A DNA stretch of 64,000 nucleotides from DAOPKN01 sp035391225. Its GTDB lineage: Bacteria; Thermotogota; Thermotogae; MWEM01. Made by a program: the position numbers and the translations under genes. Location: positions 1-64,000 of the forward strand of contig DAOPKN010000003.1 in the NCBI GenBank assembly GCA_035391225.1, in the 5' to 3' direction. Of the stretch, positions 1 to 8,893 are shown one piece after another (the first letter of the stretch is position 1; each line of letters begins with the position of its first letter). A model generated the notes under the pieces. That model was not told where the DNA came from, searched no databases, and worked only from the letters and a program-made list of their open reading frames with translations.

Positions 1-1
1 G

Positions 2-1777
2 CCACCCGCTTCCCCGAGGGTTCAGGCGCGGCTGGTAGCAGGGAAGATCCTCCTTTCCGCCCGCTTGCTGGAATACCCTCCCGATTTCCACCACTTCGAA
101 GTGCAAGTTTTCCCGGGAGAAAAGCAGGTGTTCTCGGAATCTTCTGGCCTTTTCGAAATCCCCGCACGTTTGGGAGAAGAATACCTGTTGCAAACGGTTG
201 CCGTGGACGATGTGGGCAATCGCTCCCGCTCGGAGTCCATGGAGTTTTCCACGCTGCGTGATGATCCCCCGCAGTTGGAGAAACCCATTCCTTCGTTGCT
301 GGGAGGAAACCTGGATCGCGTGGAGGTTTGGTACTTCGACGACTGGGATCCCGTGGAAAAGGTGGAAACCCAGGCCACGATGAGTAACCTTCCGGTTCGC
401 ATTCGCGATAGCGCCATCAAGCTAGACTTGCATGCGCTCCCGGAGGGAACCCAAACCCTTTGGATCGGCCTGAAGGATTCCAAGGGACACTTGAATCTGT
501 TGCGCAAGGACATTTTCGTGGATTTGACACCGCCCCATACGCCTAACCAGCCTTCCATCGAGGCGCGCAGTGAGAAGTTCGAGCTCACGTGGGAAAAAGA
601 CGTTGACCAGGATTCCTACGGGGTGTATGGCAGTAACGATGGCAGCAACTGGGACCTATTGGGAACGGTTGACGAACCCTTCTTTTCCACGGATGAGCGG
701 TACTTGCAGTACGGGGTTTCCGCGTTTGATTTGGCGGGAAACGAAAGCGGGGTTTCCTATCCCGTGCGTACGTATGACCAAACCTACACACCTGCCATTT
801 CCCCGGAAATTGTTTCGCTGCAGGAGAACACCTTGTTGACCACGACCTACTCACCTTTCGTGATCCAGCAGCCGTTGGAAGTGGCAAAAGGGGTCACGTT
901 GGCCATGGAGCGGGGTGTGGAGATCCAGTTCCAAAACCAGGGGAGCCTATCCGTGGCGGGGCAAATGCTCGTCATTCCTTCCCCATCCGAGAAGGAATCG
1001 TTGATTCGTTCCGAAGATCGCACCGATCCATCGCATGCGTTGATCACGTTGGACGGGGGTGAGCTATGGCTGGAAGGGGTTCGCCTGCAGGGGAACGATG
1101 GTGTGTTCCTGGCGGTGAACCGCAACGGAAATGCCATGATTCAACAGGGTTCTTCGCTCGGATTTTCCGTTTTCGCCACCGTTTCCGAGGCGGATGGCCT
1201 GACCCTGAGCGAGATGGATATCCAGGCAACCACCCTGGTTTTCGGCGATTCGTTGCAAACCCTGAAAATCCTGGATTCCACCCTTCAATCCGTCGAAGGA
1301 GTGAACCTGGATAACGTGCAGGACCTCTCCATGAACAACGTCAACATCCTGGCAAGCCGCAGCGCCATCCGAGTGGGCAGCCTTTCCAACATCACGCTGG
1401 ATTTGTGCGAGATACAAGCACCCAATGCGTTGCGCCTGGAAAAATTCTCCGCGGGCACCGCAGCGCGCTGTGATTTCGTCGCCAGCGAGACGGCCATTTC
1501 GATCCTGGGCGCATCTACCTTGAACCTGCGAAAGTCCACCATTACCGGTGCCATTTGCGGGATCTGCGTGGACCAGAGCAGTTACCTGTCCATCCTGGAG
1601 AGCGAGATCGTGGAGTGCGCAACCGGTATCTCGATCCTCAACAGTGATGTGCGGGCCATTTCCACTTCGTTGAGCAAGAACGGCGTGGGCATCCTCCAAA
1701 AAGGCCGCTTCTCCTTCGAGAGCGAGGATGTCATCTTCCCCAACACTCCGAAACCCATTGTGCAAGATACCCCGTAA
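2..1777 (+). CDS. Secreted FN3 / right-handed beta-helix protein, 3' part
   Basis: The reading frame is open to the left edge, so the N-terminus and any signal peptide lie outside the window. The visible part (about 590 residues) begins with two Fibronectin-III-like modules: one ends in the YLLQTVAVDDVGN stretch, and a second spans roughly residues 180-260 with the typical 'YGVSAFDLAGNESG' end. The remaining ~300 residues are short repeating strands rich in N, S, L and I (for example 'LDNVQDLSMNNVNILASR'), as in parallel beta-helix (pectate-lyase-like, NosD/DUF1565) proteins. This suggests an extracellular or envelope glycan-binding or glycan-processing protein; no catalytic residues can be named. 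Its end overlaps the methyltransferase start by about 50 bases. Confidence 0.75.
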   Translation, partial: PPASPRVQARLVAGKILLSARLLEYPPDFHHFEVQVFPGEKQVFSESSGLFEIPARLGEEYLLQTVAVDDVGNRSRSESMEFSTLRDDPPQLEKPIPSLLGGNLDRVEVWYFDDWDPVEKVETQATMSNLPVRIRDSAIKLDLHALPEGTQTLWIGLKDSKGHLNLLRKDIFVDLTPPHTPNQPSIEARSEKFELTWEKDVDQDSYGVYGSNDGSNWDLLGTVDEPFFSTDERYLQYGVSAFDLAGNESGVSYPVRTYDQTYTPAISPEIVSLQENTLLTTTYSPFVIQQPLEVAKGVTLAMERGVEIQFQNQGSLSVAGQMLVIPSPSEKESLIRSEDRTDPSHALITLDGGELWLEGVRLQGNDGVFLAVNRNGNAMIQQGSSLGFSVFATVSEADGLTLSEMDIQATTLVFGDSLQTLKILDSTLQSVEGVNLDNVQDLSMNNVNILASRSAIRVGSLSNITLDLCEIQAPNALRLEKFSAGTAARCDFVASETAISILGASTLNLRKSTITGAICGICVDQSSYLSILESEIVECATGISILNSDVRAISTSLSKNGVGILQKGRFSFESEDVIFPNTPKPIVQDTP

Positions 1778-2465
1778 TTTCCCACAGTTCCTGGAAGAGT
1801 TCTACCCTGCCCACCGGATTTCCACGGTGGAAGCGGGGGTGCAGGCTCGGGTCACGCACGCCAGTGTTTTGCTGGCGTGGTTTTGTGGTGCCAATGCCTC
1901 CACCAAAGTGCGTTCATTCGTGGAAGCCGGGTGTGGAACCGGTTTTGTCAGTTTCGCGCTGGCACGCTGGCGGGGATGGACGGGTGTGGGAATCGATATG
2001 CAGCCTTCCTTCGCGGTGCCATTCGAGCAGGGAGCGCAGCAGAACGGGGTGGAGCAAGTGGTTTCGTTCGTGCAAGCCGACGTTTCCCATCTGCCCAAGG
2101 CACCGCAAATCCCCCTTGCGGATGTGCTGGCGTGCAATCCTCCCCACTTTTTCCTCCAGCGTGGAAGGCCTTACGGCCAGGAGCAGCGCCGGGACGCACG
2201 CTCCCTTGCGGAAGAAAACCTCCCCGGGTTCGTGGCGGGGTTGGCGCGGTTGCTGAAAAACCGCGGCGAGTTTTTCCTGGTTCTCCCCGCTGTGCATGGG
2301 CTGGAATGGATCGACGCATTGCACCAGCAGCGGATGGTTCCAAAGAACATGGTTCCGGTGTATGGAAGGGTGGGAAAAACGGCGCGGTTGGTTTTGCTCA
2401 AGGGGAGTAAAAATGCGAACCGGGGGTTCGTACAAATCGAACCCCCGGTATTTTTGCGCGGGTAA
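1728..2465 (+). CDS. TrmN6-like class I SAM-dependent methyltransferase
   Basis: A 245-residue Rossmann methyltransferase. The SAM-binding motif I reads 'VEAGCGTGFVSFALA' near residue 65, an acidic motif II ('GVGIDMQ') follows, and motif IV is 'NPPHF' near residue 135; N-P-P-[YFH] is typical of N6-adenine or glutamine methyltransferases. The layout and the downstream 'R..A......F' segment best match tRNA1(Val) adenine-37 N6-methyltransferase (TrmN6/YfiC family); a HemK/PrmC-type role is less likely because the N-terminal helical domain is missing. The ATG at 1728 lies inside the upstream gene with a purine-rich stretch just before it; a TTG 30 bases downstream is an alternative start. A tRNA gene lies just downstream. 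The last codons form a terminator stem. Confidence 0.75.
   Translation: MSSSPTLRNPLCKIPRNFPQFLEEFYPAHRISTVEAGVQARVTHASVLLAWFCGANASTKVRSFVEAGCGTGFVSFALARWRGWTGVGIDMQPSFAVPFEQGAQQNGVEQVVSFVQADVSHLPKAPQIPLADVLACNPPHFFLQRGRPYGQEQRRDARSLAEENLPGFVAGLARLLKNRGEFFLVLPAVHGLEWIDALHQQRMVPKNMVPVYGRVGKTARLVLLKGSKNANRGFVQIEPPVFLRG
2419..2455 (+). terminator. Intrinsic terminator overlapping the end of the methyltransferase gene
   Basis: A perfect 12-bp inverted repeat (2419-2430 with 2438-2449, 7-nt loop) is followed by ATTTTT. It lies upstream of the stop codon at 2463-2465, so the stem encodes the last amino acids. An A-run on the left could let it act on the minus strand too, after the tRNA. Confidence 0.8.
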
Positions 2466-2468
2466 AGT

Positions 2469-2542
2469 TGGCTGGGAGAGGAGGACTCGAACCTCCACTG
2501 GCGGATCCAGAGTCCGCAGTCCTGCCATTAGACGATCTCCCA
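2469..2542 (-). tRNA. tRNA-Gln (anticodon CUG)
   Basis: Read on the minus strand the sequence folds as a cloverleaf: 7-bp acceptor stem TGGGAGA/TCTCCCA, D arm with AATGG, anticodon stem GCGGA/TCCGC enclosing loop CTCTGGA (anticodon CTG), and T arm GGAGG-TTCGAGT-CCTCC. The discriminator G and the CCA end are encoded. The U1-A72 pair fits bacterial glutamine tRNAs. Confidence 0.93.
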
Positions 2543-2578
2543 ATTTCGGGGCAATTATACACGATGGCCCCTATGATG

Positions 2579-3256
2579 TCAACCAGAAACCAGGTCGATC
2601 TCGGAGGAGGGCTCTTGGGGTTTGCGCTCCCAGATGGTCTTTCCTTCCAGCAGAACTTTCTTCACCGGGATCTCTTCCTCCAACCCCTTGCTCTGGATGA
2701 CTTCCACGATCAGGTCAAGCGGTAGCGAAGTATTCACCCAGACTTCGCTCATTTTCAAAATGCCTTCTTCACTGATGGGTGCCTTTTTCACCGCGGCGCA
2801 AACGGCACGGTAGTAGCGGTCGAAATCGTCCTGCAACCAGTTTTGCGTTTCCACGGCTTTTCCTACTTCAAAACCATCCGGCACTTTTTCCACTTTCTTT
2901 TCCGGTCTGCCACGGGGTTTCCGCGAGCGGTTCGACTTGGAATCCGACGCGATTTCCGGGGATCCTTGGGATGGGGAAGGAGAAGCCTCGGGCTTGCCCG
3001 TGGGGGGAGAAGCTGGTTTTCGCCGGCGGTTCCGGGGTTTTCGGGATTTTTTCTTTTGCCCGGGCGGATTCCCCGCACTTTCCGCGGTAGCAACCTGCTT
3101 TTCTTGCCGCACGGGTTCGCTTTTTGGAGAATCTTTTTGGGGGGGTACACTTTCCTTTTTCCCTTGTTGTGGGCGTCGTTTCCTGGGATTCCTCCTTCGG
3201 GAAGGGTTTTTCGAAGAGTTGTTTTGCGGGTCCGACTTGGGCTTTTCGTTTTCCAT
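2579..3256 (-). CDS. Basic low-complexity protein with small folded C-terminal domain
   Basis: 225 residues. About the first 130 are disordered and rich in K, R, P, S and Q, with runs such as 'KKKSRKPRNRRRKP', suggesting nucleic-acid or ribosome contact. The last ~90 residues look folded (mixed helix; 'NWLQDDFDRYYRAVCAAVKK'), without a family I can name. There is no signal peptide or membrane segment. A good AGGAGG lies 7 bases before the ATG, and a TATAAT-like box sits just upstream near 3288-3294. Composition resembles KH/R3H-associated (Jag-like) or RNase E-type tails, but no such motif is visible, so function is unknown. Confidence 0.7.
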   Translation of the reverse strand: MENEKPKSDPQNNSSKNPSRRRNPRKRRPQQGKKESVPPQKDSPKSEPVRQEKQVATAESAGNPPGQKKKSRKPRNRRRKPASPPTGKPEASPSPSQGSPEIASDSKSNRSRKPRGRPEKKVEKVPDGFEVGKAVETQNWLQDDFDRYYRAVCAAVKKAPISEEGILKMSEVWVNTSLPLDLIVEVIQSKGLEEEIPVKKVLLEGKTIWERKPQEPSSEIDLVSG

Positions 3257-3298
3257 CCAAAACCTCCTGTGAATTGTTTCCCCCCCATTATACCAGAA

Positions 3299-4822
3299 TT
3301 ATTCGTGTAGAACGATCCCCAGTTCGAAGGAACGGTGCCAGGGGAAGAAGTATTCCGCTTCCCACTGCGATTGGAAGGCTTGTTCGATCTTCTGGAGGTA
3401 GTGTTGCATCTGGGTGCGGACGAAGCAAAGGGCCCATTGCTCGTCGGGCAGCAAGGTCCACAGCGTGCAACCATGGGCTGGTGCTTCCTTTCGAAGTCTC
3501 TGGCGGACATGTGCTTGGTACCCCCAGTGCTCCAAGATCAGGGTTGCAGCGAACTGTTCCATTTTCTCGCGCTGCACCGGCAGCAACTTCTGCACCCCCA
3601 GCCATTGCACGATGGAATGGGAAACCACCGTTCCCAGGGAATTCCCCGGTGTGTTCCAGCCCGAAACGTTTACCCGCGTCCAGTCCCTTCTTTTCGCCAG
3701 CAATCGGTCGATCACCCGGTCATCCGAACCGTTCGGGAAGCGCAGGTCGGCGATGCCGGTAACCTGCCCCTCGGCGAGCGCATCGAACACATCGTACATG
3801 CCGGGCATCAGGCTGTTCATCTGCTGGTCAGAGCTCTCCCCCCAGTCTCCGGGTAAGCGATTGTGCACCACCAGCCGGATGGCCTGTTGTTGTTCGTTGG
3901 CTTCTCCGGGCTTCGCGACCCTTGCGCCGGAGCATTCCACGTGCTGGGTTACGCTTTGGTCAAGGGGAGAACCCTCGTAGGGAGGCACGAGGTGTGCGTA
4001 CTGCGGGGAGGTGAACGAAACCTCGAACAAGGGGGTTTGTCCCAGTTCCTCGCATAGCACGCGGGAAAGAAGGGCGAGGGGGGCTTCATCCGCTCCGGGG
4101 TGAATCGACACCTTACCCGAGATGCCCAGCTGTTCTGCGTTCTGTGCGTGCAGCCCCGCTTCCACCACCGAAAGGCTTCCTTCGCCGTTGTCGTCCAGCG
4201 TCAGATTCAGGAAATCCACACAACCCTCTTTCACCAGCTCCAACACGTGTTCCACCAGGTGGAAATTGCGCTTCCTCCGGGTGTAGAAATCGTGCAGCAT
4301 CCAGCTAGGGATTTCGGGGATTTGGGGAGGGCTTGCGTAGCTTTTCTCCATCGCGGTAACAGTGCTCCCCACGAGCTGTCGTGCCAGTTGCAGCGAGTGT
4401 TCCTGTATCCTCTTGCCGAAGTACTCCCAGTACACCGGTTCCTCGTCGTCCGAATCGTACTTGGGGATACGGGTGACCGTGGAAGCGAGGAAGAGCTTTT
4501 TGACGCGCGGACGGATGCTCCTGAGCACCTGTAACCGGTGGAGGAGCGTTTGCTCGCTGCAAAGGTTGATGCGCGAGGGAATCAATCCCCCGTGCAACAG
4601 CATCTCCATCGACAGCACGCAGAGCTCACTACCATGGACGTTGCTCTCCAACCAGCGATGCAGCCCATCCACGTCCGCGCGGATTTTCTTCTGGCCCAGC
4701 ATTTCCCGGGGTGGCGTAACCACTTCCAGCCCCGCGGCTTGCGCGAGCAGCAAGAAGTAATCCCGGGTGCAGAAACGCTCGTCCACGGGAAGGTACACGA
4801 TGCGCAACTTCTCTTTGTTCAT
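3299..4822 (-). CDS. DUF4127 family protein
   Basis: 507 residues, cytoplasmic by sequence (no signal peptide). It carries the hallmarks of DUF4127: N-terminal 'YLPVDERF', 'LSMEMLLHGGLIPSR' near residue 70, and 'LTLDDNGEGS' near residue 208, with acidic residues that could hold a metal. The family has no proven activity, although it recurs in polysaccharide-utilisation loci and resembles hydrolases of sugar derivatives. It is the last gene of the minus-strand glycan operon and overlaps the DUF4855 gene by ATGA, so the two are probably translated together. Context suggests processing of the imported or released sugar; that is inference. Confidence 0.8.
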   Translation of the reverse strand: MNKEKLRIVYLPVDERFCTRDYFLLLAQAAGLEVVTPPREMLGQKKIRADVDGLHRWLESNVHGSELCVLSMEMLLHGGLIPSRINLCSEQTLLHRLQVLRSIRPRVKKLFLASTVTRIPKYDSDDEEPVYWEYFGKRIQEHSLQLARQLVGSTVTAMEKSYASPPQIPEIPSWMLHDFYTRRKRNFHLVEHVLELVKEGCVDFLNLTLDDNGEGSLSVVEAGLHAQNAEQLGISGKVSIHPGADEAPLALLSRVLCEELGQTPLFEVSFTSPQYAHLVPPYEGSPLDQSVTQHVECSGARVAKPGEANEQQQAIRLVVHNRLPGDWGESSDQQMNSLMPGMYDVFDALAEGQVTGIADLRFPNGSDDRVIDRLLAKRRDWTRVNVSGWNTPGNSLGTVVSHSIVQWLGVQKLLPVQREKMEQFAATLILEHWGYQAHVRQRLRKEAPAHGCTLWTLLPDEQWALCFVRTQMQHYLQKIEQAFQSQWEAEYFFPWHRSFELGIVLHE

Positions 4823-5886
4823 TTCTCTTCCCTCCCGTAGGTTCCCTTCACGAAGCGGTACATTTGCCGGTACACGTTTCTTTCACGTGGATCCTTGAGC
4901 ATGGATCGTATCCCTCCGCCCACGAACCAGGCGCAGGCTCCGTGCATGTACCCGAGCTCGACCCCAGTATCCAGGTACTTCTGGAAGCGCTGGTACTTCT
5001 CCAAACCAACCCGGGTTGGTTCGTCCAGGAAGGTGTAGTACTCCATTTCGAAGCCAGCGTTCCTCTGCTTCGCCGCACGGGCGCATTCCGCAACACCCTC
5101 GAGTTTCTCGTAGAAAAGGTAGTTGGGCTGGTAGAAAGCGGCGTCGAAGTAGTACGACTGGTAGTCGTCGAGCAAGTGCGTGTTGTAGGAACTCCAGAAG
5201 GGGATCCAAAAGGTCTTGTATCCCCGCGCATTGATCCTTTTCTTCAATTCCTTGAGCAGCCAGTGATCATCCACTTCCCACCCGCGGTACACCGTTTCGA
5301 AGGGCCAGTAGAATCCCAGGAAATGTAGCCCTTCGGTGCCCGGTGCTTCTTCCCATCGCCGCAGGAACTCGTCTACGTACCAGCTGCACGCCCGGAAACG
5401 ATCGCGCGTGGCACGGTCCAGGTTTTGCCCGAGCGTGGAGAAATTGCACCTGTGGCCCTCCAGCTCCCCGAAAGTAGCCTGCCCGATCCCCGGGTACGGA
5501 AGCAGCGCCACTACGTTTCGCGGGTGCGCAGGAGGCCCCAGTTTTTCACGGGCTTGTTGCACCGTTTTTCCCAGGGCCTGGGCACCCAGCAAGATGGCTT
5601 CGATGGCCTCTTTCCAGTCTCTCTTGTTCCCGGGGTTTGGCGACGGAACGGCGTAAAAATCCCCCTCGGAAGACATGGTGGTGCCGATGTTCACGTCCGC
5701 GCCCAGGAAATTACCCGAGGAAATGCGGGGCATCAGCAGGAACGAATCGAAAAACCAGTCCACGGGTTTGCCCCCTTGCTCCAGGAAACACACCGAGGGA
5801 AGGCTATCCTCGGGGTCGGTGGAAGTGGGAACGATCAATAGGTGTTTGAGGTACCCCAATTCGGGTTGGTTGGCTTGCAGGAACAT
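4819..5886 (-). CDS. DUF4855 domain protein
   Basis: 355 residues from the ATG at 5886, which has AGGAGG 6 bases upstream; the open frame extends further upstream only through the neighbouring gene. The sequence matches DUF4855: 'VPTSTDPEDSLPS' at the N-terminus, 'GLHFLGFYWPFETV' and 'TFWIPFWSSYNTHLLDDY' in the centre, aromatic and acidic residues as in TIM-barrel glycan-binding or hydrolase folds. No signal peptide is seen, although the GHL10 gene just upstream has one. Family members occur near glycoside hydrolases and are thought to act on carbohydrates; the reaction is unknown. Confidence 0.78.
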   Translation of the reverse strand: MFLQANQPELGYLKHLLIVPTSTDPEDSLPSVCFLEQGGKPVDWFFDSFLLMPRISSGNFLGADVNIGTTMSSEGDFYAVPSPNPGNKRDWKEAIEAILLGAQALGKTVQQAREKLGPPAHPRNVVALLPYPGIGQATFGELEGHRCNFSTLGQNLDRATRDRFRACSWYVDEFLRRWEEAPGTEGLHFLGFYWPFETVYRGWEVDDHWLLKELKKRINARGYKTFWIPFWSSYNTHLLDDYQSYYFDAAFYQPNYLFYEKLEGVAECARAAKQRNAGFEMEYYTFLDEPTRVGLEKYQRFQKYLDTGVELGYMHGACAWFVGGGIRSMLKDPRERNVYRQMYRFVKGTYGREEK

Positions 5887-5909
5887 CTTTTTCCTCCTGT
5901 GCGAATGGG

Positions 5910-8867
5910 TTACGGGGCGAGCACGGCATAGCCGAAGCGCTCGAGCGTGTGGAACGATCCGTAGGTGCAGCTCCAGCCCGAGTAGGTGGCGGTGTTGGAG
6001 CGCCAGCGGTTGCGGTTGAAGTTGATCCGGAAGGATGCTCCTTCTTTCGGGGTAACGCCCAGTTCCTGCAGATCCAGCTGGCATTCGATCCGCCAGCCTT
6101 CGGGGGTCTGCCAGGAGTTGGCCTCGCAGTAACCGTTCCACTTGGCGTCGAAGTTTGCCTCGTCGTACACCGTGGGAGCTCCCCATGGAAGCGGGGAAAG
6201 AACGAAGTGCTTGTATTCCAGTTTCGATTCGTCCGGCCAGAGGAAAACCTCCACCGAATCTCCCAGGTACACCCTCGTATCCCGGTCACCGCTGATGGCT
6301 TGCAGTCCGTCCATGTCGGGTTCTTTCACGTCGAACTGCACAGTTAAGAACCGCTCGTCGTACCGAACCCGCACGAACGTTTCGGGCTGCACGCTTTTGC
6401 CCAGATCGTAGGACACGAAGGGTCCCAGCGCTTCTTCCCCAAAATCTCCATAGGGGATGTGCACGGATGGGATGGAAACGGGCTGCTCCACCACGACCAT
6501 GTTCGCGGGTTTCTCCGCGGTGTAAGCTTTCTTGCCCACGCGGCTCTGCATGTACCAGCGGGGGCGCAACACTTCGATGGCACGGTAGAACGAATCGATG
6601 AGCTGCCGGGAAATCTCCGGGTCGTTCACGTTGGGGGTGACCTGCCGTTTGGCTTCGGAAAGGGCATTCCAGGTTTCCTCCAGCCCCGCGCCCTGTTGCG
6701 TGCGCTGCAGGATGTTTTGCCAGGCGGAGGTTGCCCATTCCTTTTCCCTCTCCGACAGCCGCCCCTCACTGGCCCACTTTTCCAGCAATGGCTCCTGCGC
6801 TTCGGCTAGGCGTGCCAGCACCTGTTCCAGCGGGGCATGCGCGGGAACCGCGGGGTTGCGGAAAAAACCGCACGTGGCCATTTCCTCCGGCAGCTGCTCC
6901 AGGTAGGCAAGCGCGAACAGGCACACCCCTTCGAACATTTCACTGGCAAGTTGGATTTCGCGGGCAAGCGTTTGGGCATCGGGGATACCGAATAGAGCCA
7001 GCCCCGGGATGAGGAAGGTCTTGCCCTGTGCGACCCTCGCCTGGGAATCCAGTTGGATCTGGAGATCTTCGGGCGATGGCGTGTAGCTCATGGGAAACAC
7101 CAGGTCCAGCCAGCCGTTTCGCACCCACAGCTCCCAGTTCTGCTTGAACTTGGCCTGCGCACCTTCCGGAGAGTTCACCACCGCTGCGGAGAGCAACAAC
7201 CCGGGTTTCCTTGCCTTGAGCTGCTCGGAAAGCTGCTGCACCATGGATGAAACCTGGTTCTCCCTCCACAGGTGCCAGGTCACTTCCTGCGGCGAGTACT
7301 TTTCGATGGAAAAGGGGTCGATACCCGTTTGCTGGCGGAACGCCGCCACGGACCAGTCGTCGTAGCCGTGGTCGATCACATCGCTGTTCTCGTAGCGGAT
7401 GTAGTCCAGGTGAATACCGTCCAAGGAGGGATAGGTGTCCAGCACGTCGAGGATGGCACCTTGGATGAAGGCACGGGCCTGCGGGTGGGAATGGGAGAAG
7501 AAACCCGTCTTGCTGGCATCCGTCGCGAACACGTTGCCAAAGCGATCCCGTTCCATCCACTCGGGGTGCTCGGCGATCACCTGGGTTTCCACGCCATAGT
7601 AGGTGTTGGCGAACACCCAGGTCCAGGCGTGCACTTCCATTCCCAGTTCGTGCGCTTGGTCAAGCAACACCTCCAGCGGATCTTCATTCCAATGCGCGAA
7701 ACCCGGGTCGGGCGGGTAGTACCCCAGGCGGTTCGAAAGGCTGGTTCCTCTCCAAAGCACCTCGGGCAGCAGCACGTTGAACCCCAGTTCGTGCAAGCGT
7801 TTTACCATGGCACGCAACCCGTCGGGGTTTTTCGTGGCCTCCATCGCACCGTGGTCGAGCCACATCGCCCGGGTCTGCACCACGGGTGATGGTAACAGTT
7901 CGTAGGAGAGCTGGTGGATCTTTTGCATGAGCATTTCCACCTCCTGAATTTCCGGGGAGCCTTGCTCTTTCATCTGCTCCACGCGGGTGCGAATTTCGTC
8001 CCAGCGTTCCACGATGCCAGCGCGCCGCGCGTCGGATATCTGCGAAAAAACCGCTCCCAACTGCGTGGAAAACCGCTGGCATGCTGCTTGCAGTGCCACG
8101 AACCGCACCTTTGCAACGTCCACGCTGGCCGGGGGAAGCTCCACCAGTTTTTGGATCGCCCCCAGGAACAGCGCCCGCATCAGCGGATCGTAGTCGAGCA
8201 TCAAAAAGACATTTTCACCGAAGAACAGCCCCGAATCGTTTAGCACGATAGCCGCGTTACGCGCGGGCGAATCCGTGCTGGCAGTGCCCTGTTCGTCCCT
8301 TGCCCAGAACGCGAGCACGCTGGCATCAACCGTTTCGAAGGTGAAGGTGAAACCACGTGGCATGGGGATGTTCACGGGGGCATCGAACCCGAAAAACGCA
8401 CTTCCCTCCTGGGAAAGACGCATGAAATCGTAGGGACCGCGAACCCACGCCGGCGACTGGATACCCAAGAATCCCCCGATGGTGTAGTTCTCCCGCAGTG
8501 AAGCGTCGGCGTTGCGCAGCATGGACTCGTACCCGGCGATCACGCGGTTGCCGGCTAACAGGTACTCCTCCACTGCTTGGGCTTCCCCATCCGTAACCGC
8601 AGCGTTGGACGGGATGATGAGCAACTTCACGAAACCGGGAACTCCGCTGGCCAGTAGTTCATCGGTCGAAACCACGTGGTACGCAATCCCCTGGGAATCC
8701 AAAAGGTCAAACAATCCGCGGGTGACATCGTTGTACACCGCCTTCCCGTAGAAGCTCTCGGAGGTCTTGGACAGGAAAACCCCCAACCCAGGCTGCGTGG
8801 TGGCGCCAAAAAGTGTCCCCAACGTTGCCAGCATTGCGATGCAGCACAGCAGAAGCCTTCGAACCAT
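5910..8867 (-). CDS. Secreted GHL10 (DUF187) glycoside hydrolase with C-terminal CBM9-like domain
   Basis: 985 residues from the ATG at 8867 (GGGAGGAA 8 bases upstream); longer readings of this frame run into the permease gene in a wrong frame. Residues 1-22 form a Sec signal peptide ending '...LFGATTQ' with no lipobox. Residues ~20-260 resemble a GATase/beta-galactosidase-trimer-like domain (a ThuA-like sugar-isomerase fold is possible). Residues ~330-650 form the GHL10 TIM barrel, with 'DGIHLDYIRY' and 'DLVFPMSYT' as family signatures and D/E residues for catalysis. The last ~190 residues ('GDSVEVFLWPDES', 'GWRIECQLDL') are a DOMON/CBM9-like xylan or glucan-binding module. It follows malG in the operon and probably releases the sugar imported by the ABC transporter. 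Confidence 0.82.
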   Translation of the reverse strand: MVRRLLLCCIAMLATLGTLFGATTQPGLGVFLSKTSESFYGKAVYNDVTRGLFDLLDSQGIAYHVVSTDELLASGVPGFVKLLIIPSNAAVTDGEAQAVEEYLLAGNRVIAGYESMLRNADASLRENYTIGGFLGIQSPAWVRGPYDFMRLSQEGSAFFGFDAPVNIPMPRGFTFTFETVDASVLAFWARDEQGTASTDSPARNAAIVLNDSGLFFGENVFLMLDYDPLMRALFLGAIQKLVELPPASVDVAKVRFVALQAACQRFSTQLGAVFSQISDARRAGIVERWDEIRTRVEQMKEQGSPEIQEVEMLMQKIHQLSYELLPSPVVQTRAMWLDHGAMEATKNPDGLRAMVKRLHELGFNVLLPEVLWRGTSLSNRLGYYPPDPGFAHWNEDPLEVLLDQAHELGMEVHAWTWVFANTYYGVETQVIAEHPEWMERDRFGNVFATDASKTGFFSHSHPQARAFIQGAILDVLDTYPSLDGIHLDYIRYENSDVIDHGYDDWSVAAFRQQTGIDPFSIEKYSPQEVTWHLWRENQVSSMVQQLSEQLKARKPGLLLSAAVVNSPEGAQAKFKQNWELWVRNGWLDLVFPMSYTPSPEDLQIQLDSQARVAQGKTFLIPGLALFGIPDAQTLAREIQLASEMFEGVCLFALAYLEQLPEEMATCGFFRNPAVPAHAPLEQVLARLAEAQEPLLEKWASEGRLSEREKEWATSAWQNILQRTQQGAGLEETWNALSEAKRQVTPNVNDPEISRQLIDSFYRAIEVLRPRWYMQSRVGKKAYTAEKPANMVVVEQPVSIPSVHIPYGDFGEEALGPFVSYDLGKSVQPETFVRVRYDERFLTVQFDVKEPDMDGLQAISGDRDTRVYLGDSVEVFLWPDESKLEYKHFVLSPLPWGAPTVYDEANFDAKWNGYCEANSWQTPEGWRIECQLDLQELGVTPKEGASFRINFNRNRWRSNTATYSGWSCTYGSFHTLERFGYAVLAP

Positions 8868-8893
8868 CGTGAGATTCCTCCCTCGATCCGGTA

